Source: a virus. From it: DNA of 64,000 bases. The stretch's first letter is position 1. Every line of letters starts with the position of its first letter. Made by a program: the position numbers and the translations under genes. The notes beneath the pieces were generated by a model. It was not told the origin of the DNA, made no database searches, and worked only from the letters and a program-made list of their open reading frames with translations. The stretch is from IMG/VR virus record IMGVR_UViG_3300020558_000217, positions 1-64,000 of that record; one strand, given 5' to 3'. This document shows positions 17,561-25,044 of this stretch, piece after piece.

Positions 17561-18322
17561 TTATTCTGTTAGAAGTCTAACGCCTTCACGACCAACTAGA
17601 GCATGAACACGCCCTAGGATCTGTAGAACAACTCCAAATACACCCAATGCCATCCAGCCGAAGAACACGAAGCCCCAATGAAGAGGAGCGACAAATAGTT
17701 CTTCCATGAACCAGAAAGTATGACCCCACTCGTTGAGACCAACGTTTGGAATGATCATAAATGGTCCAATGGCAACAATCAAGAATGCTAGGCTGTATCC
17801 ATGTGAGAAGTATGGAATACGAGTGCGAGCATAAAAGAAAGCACCAACAGCAATGATTGAGTAAATTGGGTATGACATATAGAACTCAATGATATGACTT
17901 GGAGTAAAGTCAGTATCACGAATTACAGTCATGTGCCATGTTCCATCCTGTTCAGTGAAAAAAGATGCGCCCCAGTAAATGGCGACGGCATACACAACAA
18001 GCCACTGAACTAAAGTAACTAGACGGCGCATTTCCTCGCGAGGAGTTACGCTGTCGATGGCTCGATCTCTAGTCTTCCAAAGATAACCAGCAAGTGCTAG
18101 ACCTGATACTAGCTCAAGCGGAATCTCTGTCCAAAGAATAGACATCCAATATGTCTGAAACTCTGGAGCAAATGAATCAAGTCCGGCCCTCCAGCCATAA
18201 ACCTGTTCATAGATACGAACAATGAGATAGAATGTGTTTAATAGGCCAAGGCCAATCCACATACCACGGAGATCGACGACATCTGCCTTTTCTGCAACTG
18301 CAGTAGTAGTTACTGTACTCAT
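17561..18322 (-). CDS. pmoC: Particulate methane monooxygenase subunit C (PmoC)
   Basis: A 253-residue integral membrane protein of the PmoC/AmoC family; pMMO oxidises methane to methanol. Six or so membrane helices are visible. Metal ligands known from M. capsulatus PmoC are all kept: D126, H130 and H143 (Cu C/Zn site; DGTWH and PSH) and N197, H201 and H215 (Cu D site; NEWGH and APLH). No pmoA or pmoB is in the window, so the product would have to join host PmoA/B. The first 25 residues are the variable region. It has its own hybrid early/late promoter, a leader hairpin and a GGAG box. PmoC in large freshwater phages has been reported; amoC is the alternative family name but sequence and context fit methanotrophy. 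Confidence 0.95.
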   Translation of the reverse strand: MSTVTTTAVAEKADVVDLRGMWIGLGLLNTFYLIVRIYEQVYGWRAGLDSFAPEFQTYWMSILWTEIPLELVSGLALAGYLWKTRDRAIDSVTPREEMRRLVTLVQWLVVYAVAIYWGASFFTEQDGTWHMTVIRDTDFTPSHIIEFYMSYPIYSIIAVGAFFYARTRIPYFSHGYSLAFLIVAIGPFMIIPNVGLNEWGHTFWFMEELFVAPLHWGFVFFGWMALGVFGVVLQILGRVHALVGREGVRLLTE

Positions 18323-18340
18323 GTATAATTCTCCATTGAG

Positions 18341-18391
18341 AAAAAAATCAAGTGGTCAGTTTCGCCTTGGTGACGGAAACCGCCACTCTTG
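18341..18391 (-). promoter_or_regulatory. Terminator-like hairpin in the pmoC leader
   Basis: Between promoter and ribosome site the minus strand can form a long hairpin: CAAG-TGG (with a 2-base bulge) pairs with CCACTTG, and inner GTTTC pairs with GAAAC. Seven U follow at 18347-18341, only 19 bases before ATG. It could stop transcription from upstream genes, attenuate pmoC itself, or stabilise the message. Confidence 0.5.
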
Positions 18392-18395
18392 AGTA

Positions 18396-18426
18396 TATTT
18401 ATACTATAACCCTATTTGAAAGTCAA
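18396..18426 (-). promoter_or_regulatory. Combined sigma70 and T4-type late promoter for pmoC
   Basis: Minus strand TTGACT (18426-18421), 17-base spacer, then TATAAATA (18403-18396). The last element fits both a sigma70 -10 (TATAAA) and the exact T4 late consensus, so pmoC could be read early by host polymerase and late by the phage-modified one. Confidence 0.7.
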
Positions 18427-18429
18427 ATA

Positions 18430-18660
18430 CTATTTTCTGAGATCACGATCAGTAGCATCTAACCAGTACTGTTTACCGTCTTTTGGCCAACCCCATGGAT
18501 TTTCTTTATAATTTGGTGGTTCGATGTCGTCATACTCTTCATGACGAATCTTATCTTTGTAATAATGACGGTAACGACGATGATCTTTTATTCTTCCTGG
18601 TTTATCGCTCGGTGCACTAGTAATACCAAAACCTGGATGTTTTTTATAACTTCTAGACAT
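18430..18660 (-). CDS. Small basic protein (MSRSYKKHP type)
   Basis: A 76-residue Lys/Arg/Tyr-rich protein starting MSRSYKKHPGFG, with DHRRYRHYYKDK near 27-38 and an aromatic C-terminal half. Small proteins with this opening are common in bacteria and phages, without a known function. It is the last gene of the long operon from 24.6 kb, 12 bases behind its neighbour. Confidence 0.65.
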   Translation of the reverse strand: MSRSYKKHPGFGITSAPSDKPGRIKDHRRYRHYYKDKIRHEEYDDIEPPNYKENPWGWPKDGKQYWLDATDRDLRK

Positions 18661-18672
18661 TAGATACCTCCA

Positions 18673-18894
18673 TTAATGAAGTTTCTTACCAAAAGTCTCC
18701 TTTGCAACCACATATATTGACATAGTGTATCTGTCCATAATAAAAATAGGAGTCATGTTAGCAGCCTTAAAATCTTCAGCTGCTTCTAAAACTATTCTGA
18801 TGCCAGATTCTTCGTCTTCAGGAATATAATCGACAGCCTGTCTCAATACATCTTCTGGAATTTGAATCATGTTTTCTAAATTAGGTTTCCTCAT
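18673..18894 (-). CDS. Small protein of unknown function
   Basis: A 73-residue protein (MRKPNLENMIQIPEDV...) with alternating helix and strand and the end VVAKETFGKKLH. It overlaps its upstream neighbour by 14 bases. No family recognised. Confidence 0.6.
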   Translation of the reverse strand: MRKPNLENMIQIPEDVLRQAVDYIPEDEESGIRIVLEAAEDFKAANMTPIFIMDRYTMSIYVVAKETFGKKLH

Positions 18895-19231
18895 TTTTAT
18901 CTTTCTTGAAATAAGTCATATATTGTGTAGCATAATCGACGAACGACTTATATCCAAAAAATGTTATATACATTATATTTCTATACCATTCATATACAGG
19001 ATTTCTAGCCAACAAGTCTGACTCTTTTATTTTCTTTCTTCTGGGTCTTTTCTTTAATAAAGACTTATCTTCTATCATAGTCTCAAAAAACTTTATTCTT
19101 CCCTCTATGTAAAGTTTACCCTTCTCCACTTCAGGATCGTTTTTCAAAAGTTTAGAAACTCTCCTTAGATGCTTTCGATTTCTCATTGAATTGTGGAGTT
19201 GTTCAAGTAAGATTTCGTCAAGTTCATTCAT
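18881..19231 (-). CDS. Basic protein of unknown function after agt
   Basis: A 116-residue protein, strongly basic in the middle (KKRPRRKKIK near 68-77), with an aromatic C-terminal half (VYEWYRNIMYITFFGYKSF) that may touch membrane. The start at 19231 overlaps the glycosyltransferase stop by ATGA; a start 39 bases upstream would overlap it more. Its position in the lipid-remodelling pair suggests a link, but nothing in the sequence proves it. Confidence 0.6.
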   Translation of the reverse strand: MNELDEILLEQLHNSMRNRKHLRRVSKLLKNDPEVEKGKLYIEGRIKFFETMIEDKSLLKKRPRRKKIKESDLLARNPVYEWYRNIMYITFFGYKSFVDYATQYMTYFKKDKNEET

Positions 19232-20226
19232 ACCAGATTTTCTACAAACTGATCGGTTGCTGCTTCCCATGAGAAATGCTTTGCTCTTGCTACTGCATCT
19301 TCTCGTTTCAATAGAAAAGCACCTGTGATGGCAACTTCTAGATTATCCTTTGATAGATAACCAGATTTCGTGTCAATGATATATCTGTTCACTTCATTGT
19401 CAAATGCTGCTACAGGCAAACCACATGCCATTCCTTCAAGCACAACAAGACCGAATGTATCTGTCATGGATGGCCATGCAAAGACATCTTGTACCTGTAA
19501 TGTTCTAGCGATTTCTTCTGGTGTTTTTCTACCCAAAAAATAGGCATCTGGATATTTTGCTTTGTATTCTTCTAACTGTGGACCATCACCAATAATAAAC
19601 TTTACGATACTTTCATTCTTTATACTCAGAAATGCTTCTAGGTTTTTCTCGGCTGATACTCTACCGACATAGATAGCCCGAATGACCTTTTCTACTTCCA
19701 TCTTCTTCCAGTTTGGATCGGGTTTGAAAAGATCGGTATCAACACCACGAGACCATAACTTTAGGTTTTTGATACCCAGTGTATCACAGTAATCAACCAT
19801 GGCGGGGGTAGGAACCATAACACAATCGCTGTTTCTATGGAACCAACGAAAATACCGACCAGTAATTCTTGGTGGTATATAAGCATGTTCATATAGATAA
19901 TCTGGATACTTAGTATGGAACGATGTGGTATAGCGTCGTTTATACTTCTTGCAATAATATCTAGCGGCAAGACCTATGCTTCCTTCTGTTGCTATGTGAA
20001 TGTGGTTCGCATTCTTCACATATTCATCAGCGATACCCATAGGCAAAAGTGGCATATAAATGCCCGTTGATGGTTGTAGTGGAACTGTCACCTTGAACAT
20101 ACCAGGATGGACAACTTTTACATCATAACCACGTTTCTCAAGATGCTTGATTGTCGTCTTTAGTGTAGTGACAACTCCATTGATTTGTGGTTCCCAAGCA
20201 TCGGTAAAAATTGTAATGTTTGTCAT
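19228..20226 (-). CDS. agt: Agt-like GT4 glycosyltransferase (predicted glycolipid synthase)
   Basis: A 332-residue GT-B enzyme of family GT4. N-terminal acceptor domain: TDAWEPQINGVVTTL at 7-21, HIATEGSIGLAARYY, SFHTKYPDYLY. C-terminal donor domain: LWSRGVDTDLFKP, YVGRVSAEKNLEAF, GDGP, and DTFGLVVLEGMACGLPVAA with the EX7E-type glutamates. These blocks match alphaproteobacterial Agt, which moves glucose or glucuronic acid to diacylglycerol when phospholipids are replaced. It overlaps the plcP-like gene by 4 bases in the same order as the bacterial plcP-agt operon. A mannosyl- or LPS-glycosyltransferase is the alternative. Confidence 0.75.
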   Translation of the reverse strand: MTNITIFTDAWEPQINGVVTTLKTTIKHLEKRGYDVKVVHPGMFKVTVPLQPSTGIYMPLLPMGIADEYVKNANHIHIATEGSIGLAARYYCKKYKRRYTTSFHTKYPDYLYEHAYIPPRITGRYFRWFHRNSDCVMVPTPAMVDYCDTLGIKNLKLWSRGVDTDLFKPDPNWKKMEVEKVIRAIYVGRVSAEKNLEAFLSIKNESIVKFIIGDGPQLEEYKAKYPDAYFLGRKTPEEIARTLQVQDVFAWPSMTDTFGLVVLEGMACGLPVAAFDNEVNRYIIDTKSGYLSKDNLEVAITGAFLLKREDAVARAKHFSWEAATDQFVENLV

Positions 20227-20966
20227 CGTCTTATAATCTCAAACTTTCCATTATAGTGTTCAACAAGTGCGGTGCAGGATTCTACCCAATCGCCGCAGTT
20301 CATATACTCAACATCATCAAAAGAACATATATTAGCATGATGTATGTGACCGCAAACCACACCATCTACGCATCTCCTTTTGGCAGCATCGGCAACTACC
20401 TTTTCATAGTCACCAATAAAGTTTACTGCTTCCTTGACATTTTGTTTCGCCCATGCCGAAAGAGAGAAACCGTTGATGCCAAAATAATTATATATGTTCT
20501 GTAGATATCTGTTTAGATCAATCATTCTATCATACAACCAACCGCCGATAAGAGCAAGCCACTTGGCGTTTGTTGTAATCAGGTCAAACTGATCACCATG
20601 GATTACAAGATATCTCTTACCATTCTCTCCATTATGAATAGTTTCATTCACCAATTTGATATTACCCATTTCGGTGCCAGCATACTCACGAAGAAACTCG
20701 TCATGATTGCCAGTTACATAATAGACTTCTACTGATTTCTTTGATTGCTTTAGAAAGAACTGAATGACTTCGTTGTGCGCCTGAGGCCAATAGACTTTGT
20801 TTCGCATCATCCATCCGTCAATAATATCACCAACCAAGTAGTATCTATCGGCTTCGGTTTCTTTTAGAAACTCTAATAACTTTTCAGCATTAGAATATTT
20901 TGTACCCAAATGAACATCTGATATAAAGATAGCACGATACTTCTTTTTCTCTTTGTTCTTCAACAC
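20223..20966 (-). CDS. plcP: PlcP-like metallophosphoesterase (predicted phospholipase C)
   Basis: A 247-residue calcineurin-like phosphoesterase. Metal-site motifs are intact: D17/H19 in ISDVHLG, D47 in GDIID, GNHD 86-89, H123 in HGDQFD, CGHIHH 205-210. Blocks AWAKQNVKEAVNFIG and CGDWVESCTALVEH match the alphaproteobacterial group often annotated as UDP-2,3-diacylglucosamine hydrolase but shown in rhizobia to be PlcP, which cuts phospholipids to diacylglycerol under phosphate stress. GTG (20966) or TTG (20963) start behind AAAGGAG. A GATAAATA lies 26 bases upstream and may be a weak late promoter. LpxH activity is the alternative; the agt neighbour favours PlcP. Confidence 0.75.
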   Translation of the reverse strand: MLKNKEKKKYRAIFISDVHLGTKYSNAEKLLEFLKETEADRYYLVGDIIDGWMMRNKVYWPQAHNEVIQFFLKQSKKSVEVYYVTGNHDEFLREYAGTEMGNIKLVNETIHNGENGKRYLVIHGDQFDLITTNAKWLALIGGWLYDRMIDLNRYLQNIYNYFGINGFSLSAWAKQNVKEAVNFIGDYEKVVADAAKRRCVDGVVCGHIHHANICSFDDVEYMNCGDWVESCTALVEHYNGKFEIIRR

Positions 20967-20997
20967 CGCTCCTTTGGTTAGAAGGCAAGACTATTTA

Positions 20998-21363
20998 TCA
21001 TATCATGTCCATCGTAAAAATAGCACGAATGTATTTTTGTGGATCAAATTCAATCCTTCTACGAGCAAATACAACAAATCCAAGGTCATCTCCAGTCATT
21101 ACTTCTCTCATAGATTTGCCCGTCGTGTATACATCGTCGACAACTAATCGTAATGGAACTCCTGGTGTAATGTACTTTTCCAACGCTAAAGCCAATTTAA
21201 CGCCGCCACGAGGAATACCATAAACACTGCCAAAACGAGTACGCTCATGAATGATCCTTGCTAAACAATCCCAATCTCCATCAGTCAAAGCATCGCATTC
21301 AATTTTCCAATTTAACTCATGTCCAGCATGAGATATAAAGTTTCCTTCTTGAAATAAATTCAT
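20998..21363 (-). CDS. Type I phosphoribosyltransferase-like protein
   Basis: A 121-residue short PRTase-fold protein. The PRPP-binding motif LRLVVDDVYTTGKSM is at 76-90, and GIPRGGVKLA near 49-58 is the PPi loop region. Such enzymes join a base to PRPP (nucleotide salvage) or act as regulators. It is shorter than orotate or hypoxanthine PRTases and the substrate hood is not identifiable. It overlaps the upstream gene by 4 bases, 31 bases before the plcP-like gene. Confidence 0.75.
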   Translation of the reverse strand: MNLFQEGNFISHAGHELNWKIECDALTDGDWDCLARIIHERTRFGSVYGIPRGGVKLALALEKYITPGVPLRLVVDDVYTTGKSMREVMTGDDLGFVVFARRRIEFDPQKYIRAIFTMDMI

Positions 21364-21626
21364 TCAATTACCTCTTCTTCAAACATTCTTCCTGGGAGTG
21401 TAGGTCCAGGCGCAGAAGCACTACCTGCCATGCTTCTAGCAATACCATATCCAGTATTGTATCCAGAAGTCGCTCCTTCGCTCCAGCCAGGATTGCTCCA
21501 TGAATATGCTGGAGTAGAAGAAGGAGGACCACCGCTCAAAGAATGATATGGTTGTGCGAAACTATTTGCTGCACTAGCAACCGTGGGGAATACCACCATT
21601 GAGATTATCATCAAAGATTTCATCAT
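21360..21626 (-). CDS. Exported Gly/Ser/Pro-rich small protein
   Basis: An 88-residue protein with a signal peptide (KSLMIISMVVFPTVASA, cut about after residue 19 or 20) and a low-complexity mature part rich in Ser, Gly and Pro, ending EEEVIE. No cysteines. Overlaps both neighbours by 4 bases. Periplasmic or envelope role, unknown function. Confidence 0.6.
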   Translation of the reverse strand: MMKSLMIISMVVFPTVASAANSFAQPYHSLSGGPPSSTPAYSWSNPGWSEGATSGYNTGYGIARSMAGSASAPGPTLPGRMFEEEVIE

Positions 21627-21871
21627 ACATTCTTTTTCCTTTTCTTTTTAAATAGATACCATTGTAGTAGAAAGAATCCTATAAATCTATTAACATAGTC
21701 ATTAAAAGTCAAATCATGTTTGTTAAGACTTTTGCGTAGTTTAGAATTTTCTTCCTCTAATCGTTCAATCGTATATGCTGCCTTTCTTGGAACAGAATGA
21801 CAATGGACGCTATTGTGTTTTTCAACCCAATTGGCCAGTTCATGTAATTGATTCACCAGTTCATCGGACAT
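21623..21871 (-). CDS. Small coiled-coil protein with C-terminal membrane segment
   Basis: An 82-residue protein: helix at 1-20, a leucine-rich coiled coil (RLEEENSKLRKSLN, 37-50), then FIGFFLLQWYLF (62-74) followed by KKKRKK, which suggests a C-terminal anchor. Function unknown. Confidence 0.6.
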   Translation of the reverse strand: MSDELVNQLHELANWVEKHNSVHCHSVPRKAAYTIERLEEENSKLRKSLNKHDLTFNDYVNRFIGFFLLQWYLFKKKRKKNV

Positions 21872-22037
21872 TTCTCAATCTCTTTTCAATTTCTAGATAT
21901 AATTCTAGATTAGGATATATAGAGCCAGAATATAACTGCCTGATTAGTTTTCCTGTAAATTTATTGTTTATACCACGAACTGTCTTGGCGAATAGTTTGA
22001 AATCATATCCATCAAACAAACTTCCAGTATAGATCAT
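21861..22037 (-). CDS. Small protein of unknown function
   Basis: A 58-residue protein (MIYTGSLFDGYDFKLFAK...ends EIEKRLRNVR). Its start overlaps the upstream stop by ATGA and its end overlaps the next start, so it is translationally coupled on both sides. No family recognised. Confidence 0.6.
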   Translation of the reverse strand: MIYTGSLFDGYDFKLFAKTVRGINNKFTGKLIRQLYSGSIYPNLELYLEIEKRLRNVR

Positions 22038-22231
22038 TTTTTGACCTTTCTAGTATAAATTTCTGGTGGTATCTTTTGTGCCACAACTTTCCATACACCA
22101 GTTACATTCTGTTCGGTTTCGACATAATTCGCCACTTCATCTACGGAAGTAAATGAAATAGCGAACTCGTTTCCACTCCTCTTGGAATGAACCACATATT
22201 TACAAGTATCTTCTTTATAGTCAAAGATCAT
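22034..22231 (-). CDS. Small protein of unknown function
   Basis: A 65-residue protein (MIFDYKEDTCKYVVHSKRSG...). The start at 22231 forms ATGA with the upstream stop and has GGAAAGAG in front; an ATG 12 bases earlier is less likely. Beta-rich with a basic tail (YTRKVKK). Function unknown. Confidence 0.6.
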   Translation of the reverse strand: MIFDYKEDTCKYVVHSKRSGNEFAISFTSVDEVANYVETEQNVTGVWKVVAQKIPPEIYTRKVKK

Positions 22232-22413
22232 GTCTCTTTCCATTCAAGCATGTTTTTCATATCATTGAGGCGCTGGTCTCTCATTGCTTCGTCTTTTTCA
22301 GATAGAACCTTTTCTAGAAGGCCAAAAAGGAATAGACAGTTCATCTTGTTTTCAACGTTTTCTTTTGGCACATCGTTGATTATAGCGTTTAGTTTTTCGT
22401 TCTGTAAAATCAT
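22228..22413 (-). CDS. Small helical protein of unknown function
   Basis: A 61-residue helical protein (MILQNEKLNAIINDV...LEWKET) overlapping the acyl-CoA dehydrogenase stop by 4 bases. No family recognised. Confidence 0.6.
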   Translation of the reverse strand: MILQNEKLNAIINDVPKENVENKMNCLFLFGLLEKVLSEKDEAMRDQRLNDMKNMLEWKET

Positions 22414-24068
22414 AGTTCTGCCCTCATCATTGTATCCGAACCGAAACGGATACGCTTTAGTAGAAAACTCGTTTCTGGTAGAATGCGTTCCATAAAATAT
22501 TCTGCGGTATTGTGTCTGTCCTTATCGTCAGTAGCAAGACAGATACGAATATGTGCCATGCCAAGTAATACTAATCCAAACATTTTCATGTAGTCGTAGG
22601 AAGCGCCACCAGCATTATTAGGATTTTTCATGCCATTTTCTACCAACCATTCTGTTGCTTGCTTTAGTTCACTTACTGCCTGTGTCATTGGCTGAACAAT
22701 GTCATTGATCTGCTTATCGTAAGAACTGGTCAAGAATGCTTCGCTATCATTGAAGAACCTTGTAATAGCACGACCCATATCCTTTGGCAACTTACGACCA
22801 ATCAAGTCTAGTGCCTGAATGCCATTAGCGCCTTCATAGATTTGACAGATACGAGCGTCACGAACAATCTGCTCCATACCCCATTCTTTGATGTATCCAT
22901 GACCACCGAAGACCTGTTGCGCTTTTACAGCATTCTCAAAACCATAATCTGTTAGAACGCCTTTGAGAACTGGAGTCATTAGACCAAGACGATCCTGTGC
23001 TTCTTGTGATTTATCATCGCAAAGCATTGCCGCTTCTAGAACAAGAAGTCGTCCAGCTTCATTGATACATTTGATATCCATAAGCATACGGCGAACGTCA
23101 GGATGTTCTATGATAGCAACAGACTTACCTTTGGGATCTGTAATCTTGGCACTTTGAATACGATCTTTGGCATAAGCAAGAGCATTTTGATATGCCAACT
23201 CCGATTGCGATAGACCTTGAACAGCAACACCAAGGCGTGCCTCATTCATCATAATGAACATGGCATTTAGACCCTTGCATCGTTCACCAACAAGATAACC
23301 AATAGCACCATCATAGTTCATCACGCAAGTTGGCGAACCATGAATGCCCATCTTTTCTTCAATAGATCCACAAGACACATTATTTTGTTTCTCTCTCCAA
23401 AGTTTTGGGACCACAAACATACTAATGCCTTTGACGCCTTCTGGATCTCCCTCAATACGAGCAAGAACAAGATGAACGATATTATCTGCTAGATCATGCT
23501 CACCACATGAAATGAAAATCTTTTGGCCTGTGATATAAAATTCATCTTCTAAAAGAGCAGGAGTAGCCTTTGTCTTAATCAAACCAAGATCAGTTCCACA
23601 ATGCGGTTCTGTCAGGTTCATTGTGCCTGTCCATTCACCAGATGCCATCTTGGGAATGAAATGTTGCTTCTGTCCTTCTGTTGCAACTTCTAATAGTGCT
23701 TGAATATTTCCACGAGTAAGGCCGGGCAAAAGAGAGAAAGCTATATTAGACGAGGATACAAACTCGTTTACCGCAGCCGAAAGTGTATATGGTAGACCTT
23801 GGCCACCATATTGTTCAGGAACTGATAAACCAAGCCAACCACCTTCTTTGAATTTCTTCCACGGTTCATGGAAAACTGCTGGTACAATAACATCGTCAAA
23901 TACGCATCTTTCACAACCAAGTTTATCTCCAGACTGATTAGTAGGAGCAATAACTTCTTCGCATAGTTTTGCTGCTTCGGTTAGAATCGGCTCTGTAAGT
24001 TCATTGTCGAACTTTAGAACATCACGAAGAAGAAACGTTGTCGATACTACTGGTGCTGTGTATTTCAT
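22410..24068 (-). CDS. Acyl-CoA dehydrogenase (long FadE/DmdC-like)
   Basis: A 552-residue flavoprotein that makes the alpha-beta double bond in acyl-CoA esters. Seen: SVPEQYGGQGLP near 82, MNLTEPHCGTDLG near 150-162 (FAD/substrate loop), YITGQKIFISCGEHD, ARLGVAVQGLSQSELAYQNA, QVFGGHGYIKEWGMEQIVRD, and QIYEGANGIQALDLIGRKL, with the probable catalytic Glu in YEG. The length and C-terminal extension fit the long ACAD group that includes 3-methylthiopropanoyl-CoA dehydrogenase. It is complete and sits among tiny phage genes, so it is probably an auxiliary metabolic gene. Substrate cannot be read from sequence. Confidence 0.9.
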   Translation of the reverse strand: MKYTAPVVSTTFLLRDVLKFDNELTEPILTEAAKLCEEVIAPTNQSGDKLGCERCVFDDVIVPAVFHEPWKKFKEGGWLGLSVPEQYGGQGLPYTLSAAVNEFVSSSNIAFSLLPGLTRGNIQALLEVATEGQKQHFIPKMASGEWTGTMNLTEPHCGTDLGLIKTKATPALLEDEFYITGQKIFISCGEHDLADNIVHLVLARIEGDPEGVKGISMFVVPKLWREKQNNVSCGSIEEKMGIHGSPTCVMNYDGAIGYLVGERCKGLNAMFIMMNEARLGVAVQGLSQSELAYQNALAYAKDRIQSAKITDPKGKSVAIIEHPDVRRMLMDIKCINEAGRLLVLEAAMLCDDKSQEAQDRLGLMTPVLKGVLTDYGFENAVKAQQVFGGHGYIKEWGMEQIVRDARICQIYEGANGIQALDLIGRKLPKDMGRAITRFFNDSEAFLTSSYDKQINDIVQPMTQAVSELKQATEWLVENGMKNPNNAGGASYDYMKMFGLVLLGMAHIRICLATDDKDRHNTAEYFMERILPETSFLLKRIRFGSDTMMRAEL

Positions 24069-24112
24069 TATGATAATCCTTCCAAAAAATCTTTATGATC
24101 TTCGGATCCCAC

Positions 24113-24346
24113 TCATTCTTTTATATTATCATGCTTATGCATAAGGTCATAGTAAAATTGATAAGCATCTTTATGAACCCATTCCTCTACGCCATTAGCC
24201 TGAGTTGTTAGATAAACTAAATCTGTCAAATCTGTTTTTTCATTATTTCTTTCGATACTAAACATAATAGTATGTTCCGGATTATTGAAATCTGGCTTTT
24301 CACGTCTTACAAAAATGAATTCACTTTCTGGTTTCGTCTTTGTCAT
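24113..24346 (-). CDS. Small protein of unknown function
   Basis: A 77-residue protein (MTKTKPESEFIFVRREKPDF...) with charged helical C-terminal half. It overlaps the upstream gene by 26 bases and is 44 bases before the acyl-CoA dehydrogenase. No family recognised. Confidence 0.6.
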   Translation of the reverse strand: MTKTKPESEFIFVRREKPDFNNPEHTIMFSIERNNEKTDLTDLVYLTTQANGVEEWVHKDAYQFYYDLMHKHDNIKE

Positions 24347-24485
24347 TTTCTTCCTGCTCCAACTTGTTCATCAACTTTAGATATCTCTCGGACATCATTC
24401 CATCAAACTTCTTGTCATGGGAGTAATGAACCATCCACGACAAGTCTGCCTCAATCAGTGATTTTAGTTTTTCCCACTTATCCAT
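24321..24485 (-). CDS. Small helical protein of unknown function
   Basis: A 54-residue protein (MDKWEKLKSLIEADLSWMVH...ends DKDETRK). ATG overlaps the upstream TGA (TGATG), so it is coupled. Strongly helical and charged. No family recognised. Confidence 0.55.
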   Translation of the reverse strand: MDKWEKLKSLIEADLSWMVHYSHDKKFDGMMSERYLKLMNKLEQEENDKDETRK

Positions 24486-24625
24486 CACATACCAAACTGC
24501 TTCTTTACAATAGCAACTGCCGCTTCAAATGCTTCGTCTAATTGAGCGTCAGTAGGTCCATCGCCTAGAATCTTACGCATTTCCTCGACTGCCGCTGCCT
24601 TGGTTTCTTCAGTAATCTTGAACAT
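24485..24625 (-). CDS. Small acidic helical protein, first gene of the 24.6-18.4 kb operon
   Basis: A 46-residue protein (MFKITEETKAAAVEEMRKIL...KKQFGM) with GGGAG upstream of ATG. It opens a series of sixteen overlapping or closely spaced minus-strand genes ending at 18430. No family recognised; no clear promoter was found in the 44 bases to the divergent spanin gene. Confidence 0.55.
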   Translation of the reverse strand: MFKITEETKAAAVEEMRKILGDGPTDAQLDEAFEAAVAIVKKQFGM

Positions 24626-24637
24626 ATCATTCTCCCT

Positions 24638-24645
24638 TATAAATA
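24638..24645 (+). promoter_or_regulatory. T4-type late promoter (TATAAATA) for spanins
   Basis: Exact TATAAATA 25 bases before the i-spanin start, as expected for late lysis genes. Confidence 0.8.
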
Positions 24646-24669
24646 TTCCGTAAAAGCACGGAGATTGTC

Positions 24670-25044
24670 ATGAATATACTACTATCATTAATATCATCTG
24701 GTGCCATCAAATGGCTGTCTATACTTATATTAGTTGGTGGACTGGTTTCTGGTCTTTACATGAAACATCGTCAGATTGTAGATCTTGAAAAACAAGTAGC
24801 TCTTCAACAGTATAATATAAATCAACTTGAACAAAATGTCAAGGATAAAGAACTATTCATAGAGAATCTGAGCATTATCTCTAAAAATAAGGATGAAATA
24901 ATATCTTCGCTGAACAAACAGAAAGAAGAATTAGACAGTAAATTAAAAGAAATTGAATCTGCGATTGACGTGGAAGTTGGGAAGGGTAACGATCGTTCAT
25001 CTTCGGATATCCTCAAGAATACAATTAGAGAGTTGAGCAAATGA
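24670..25044 (+). CDS. Inner-membrane spanin (Rz-like)
   Basis: A 124-residue type II membrane protein: one N-terminal membrane segment (about 14-31, IKWLSILILVGGLVSGLYM) followed by a long periplasmic coiled coil (37-100). With the lipoprotein next to it, this is the Rz/Rz1 layout; spanins fuse inner and outer membrane in the last step of lysis of Gram-negative hosts. It overlaps the o-spanin gene by 4 bases. Confidence 0.8.
   Translation: MNILLSLISSGAIKWLSILILVGGLVSGLYMKHRQIVDLEKQVALQQYNINQLEQNVKDKELFIENLSIISKNKDEIISSLNKQKEELDSKLKEIESAIDVEVGKGNDRSSSDILKNTIRELSK

Noticed and set aside
20223-20966. Calling the phosphoesterase LpxH
   Set aside because: Motifs fit both, but the downstream agt-like gene and the C-terminal blocks fit PlcP better; LpxH is kept as the alternative.
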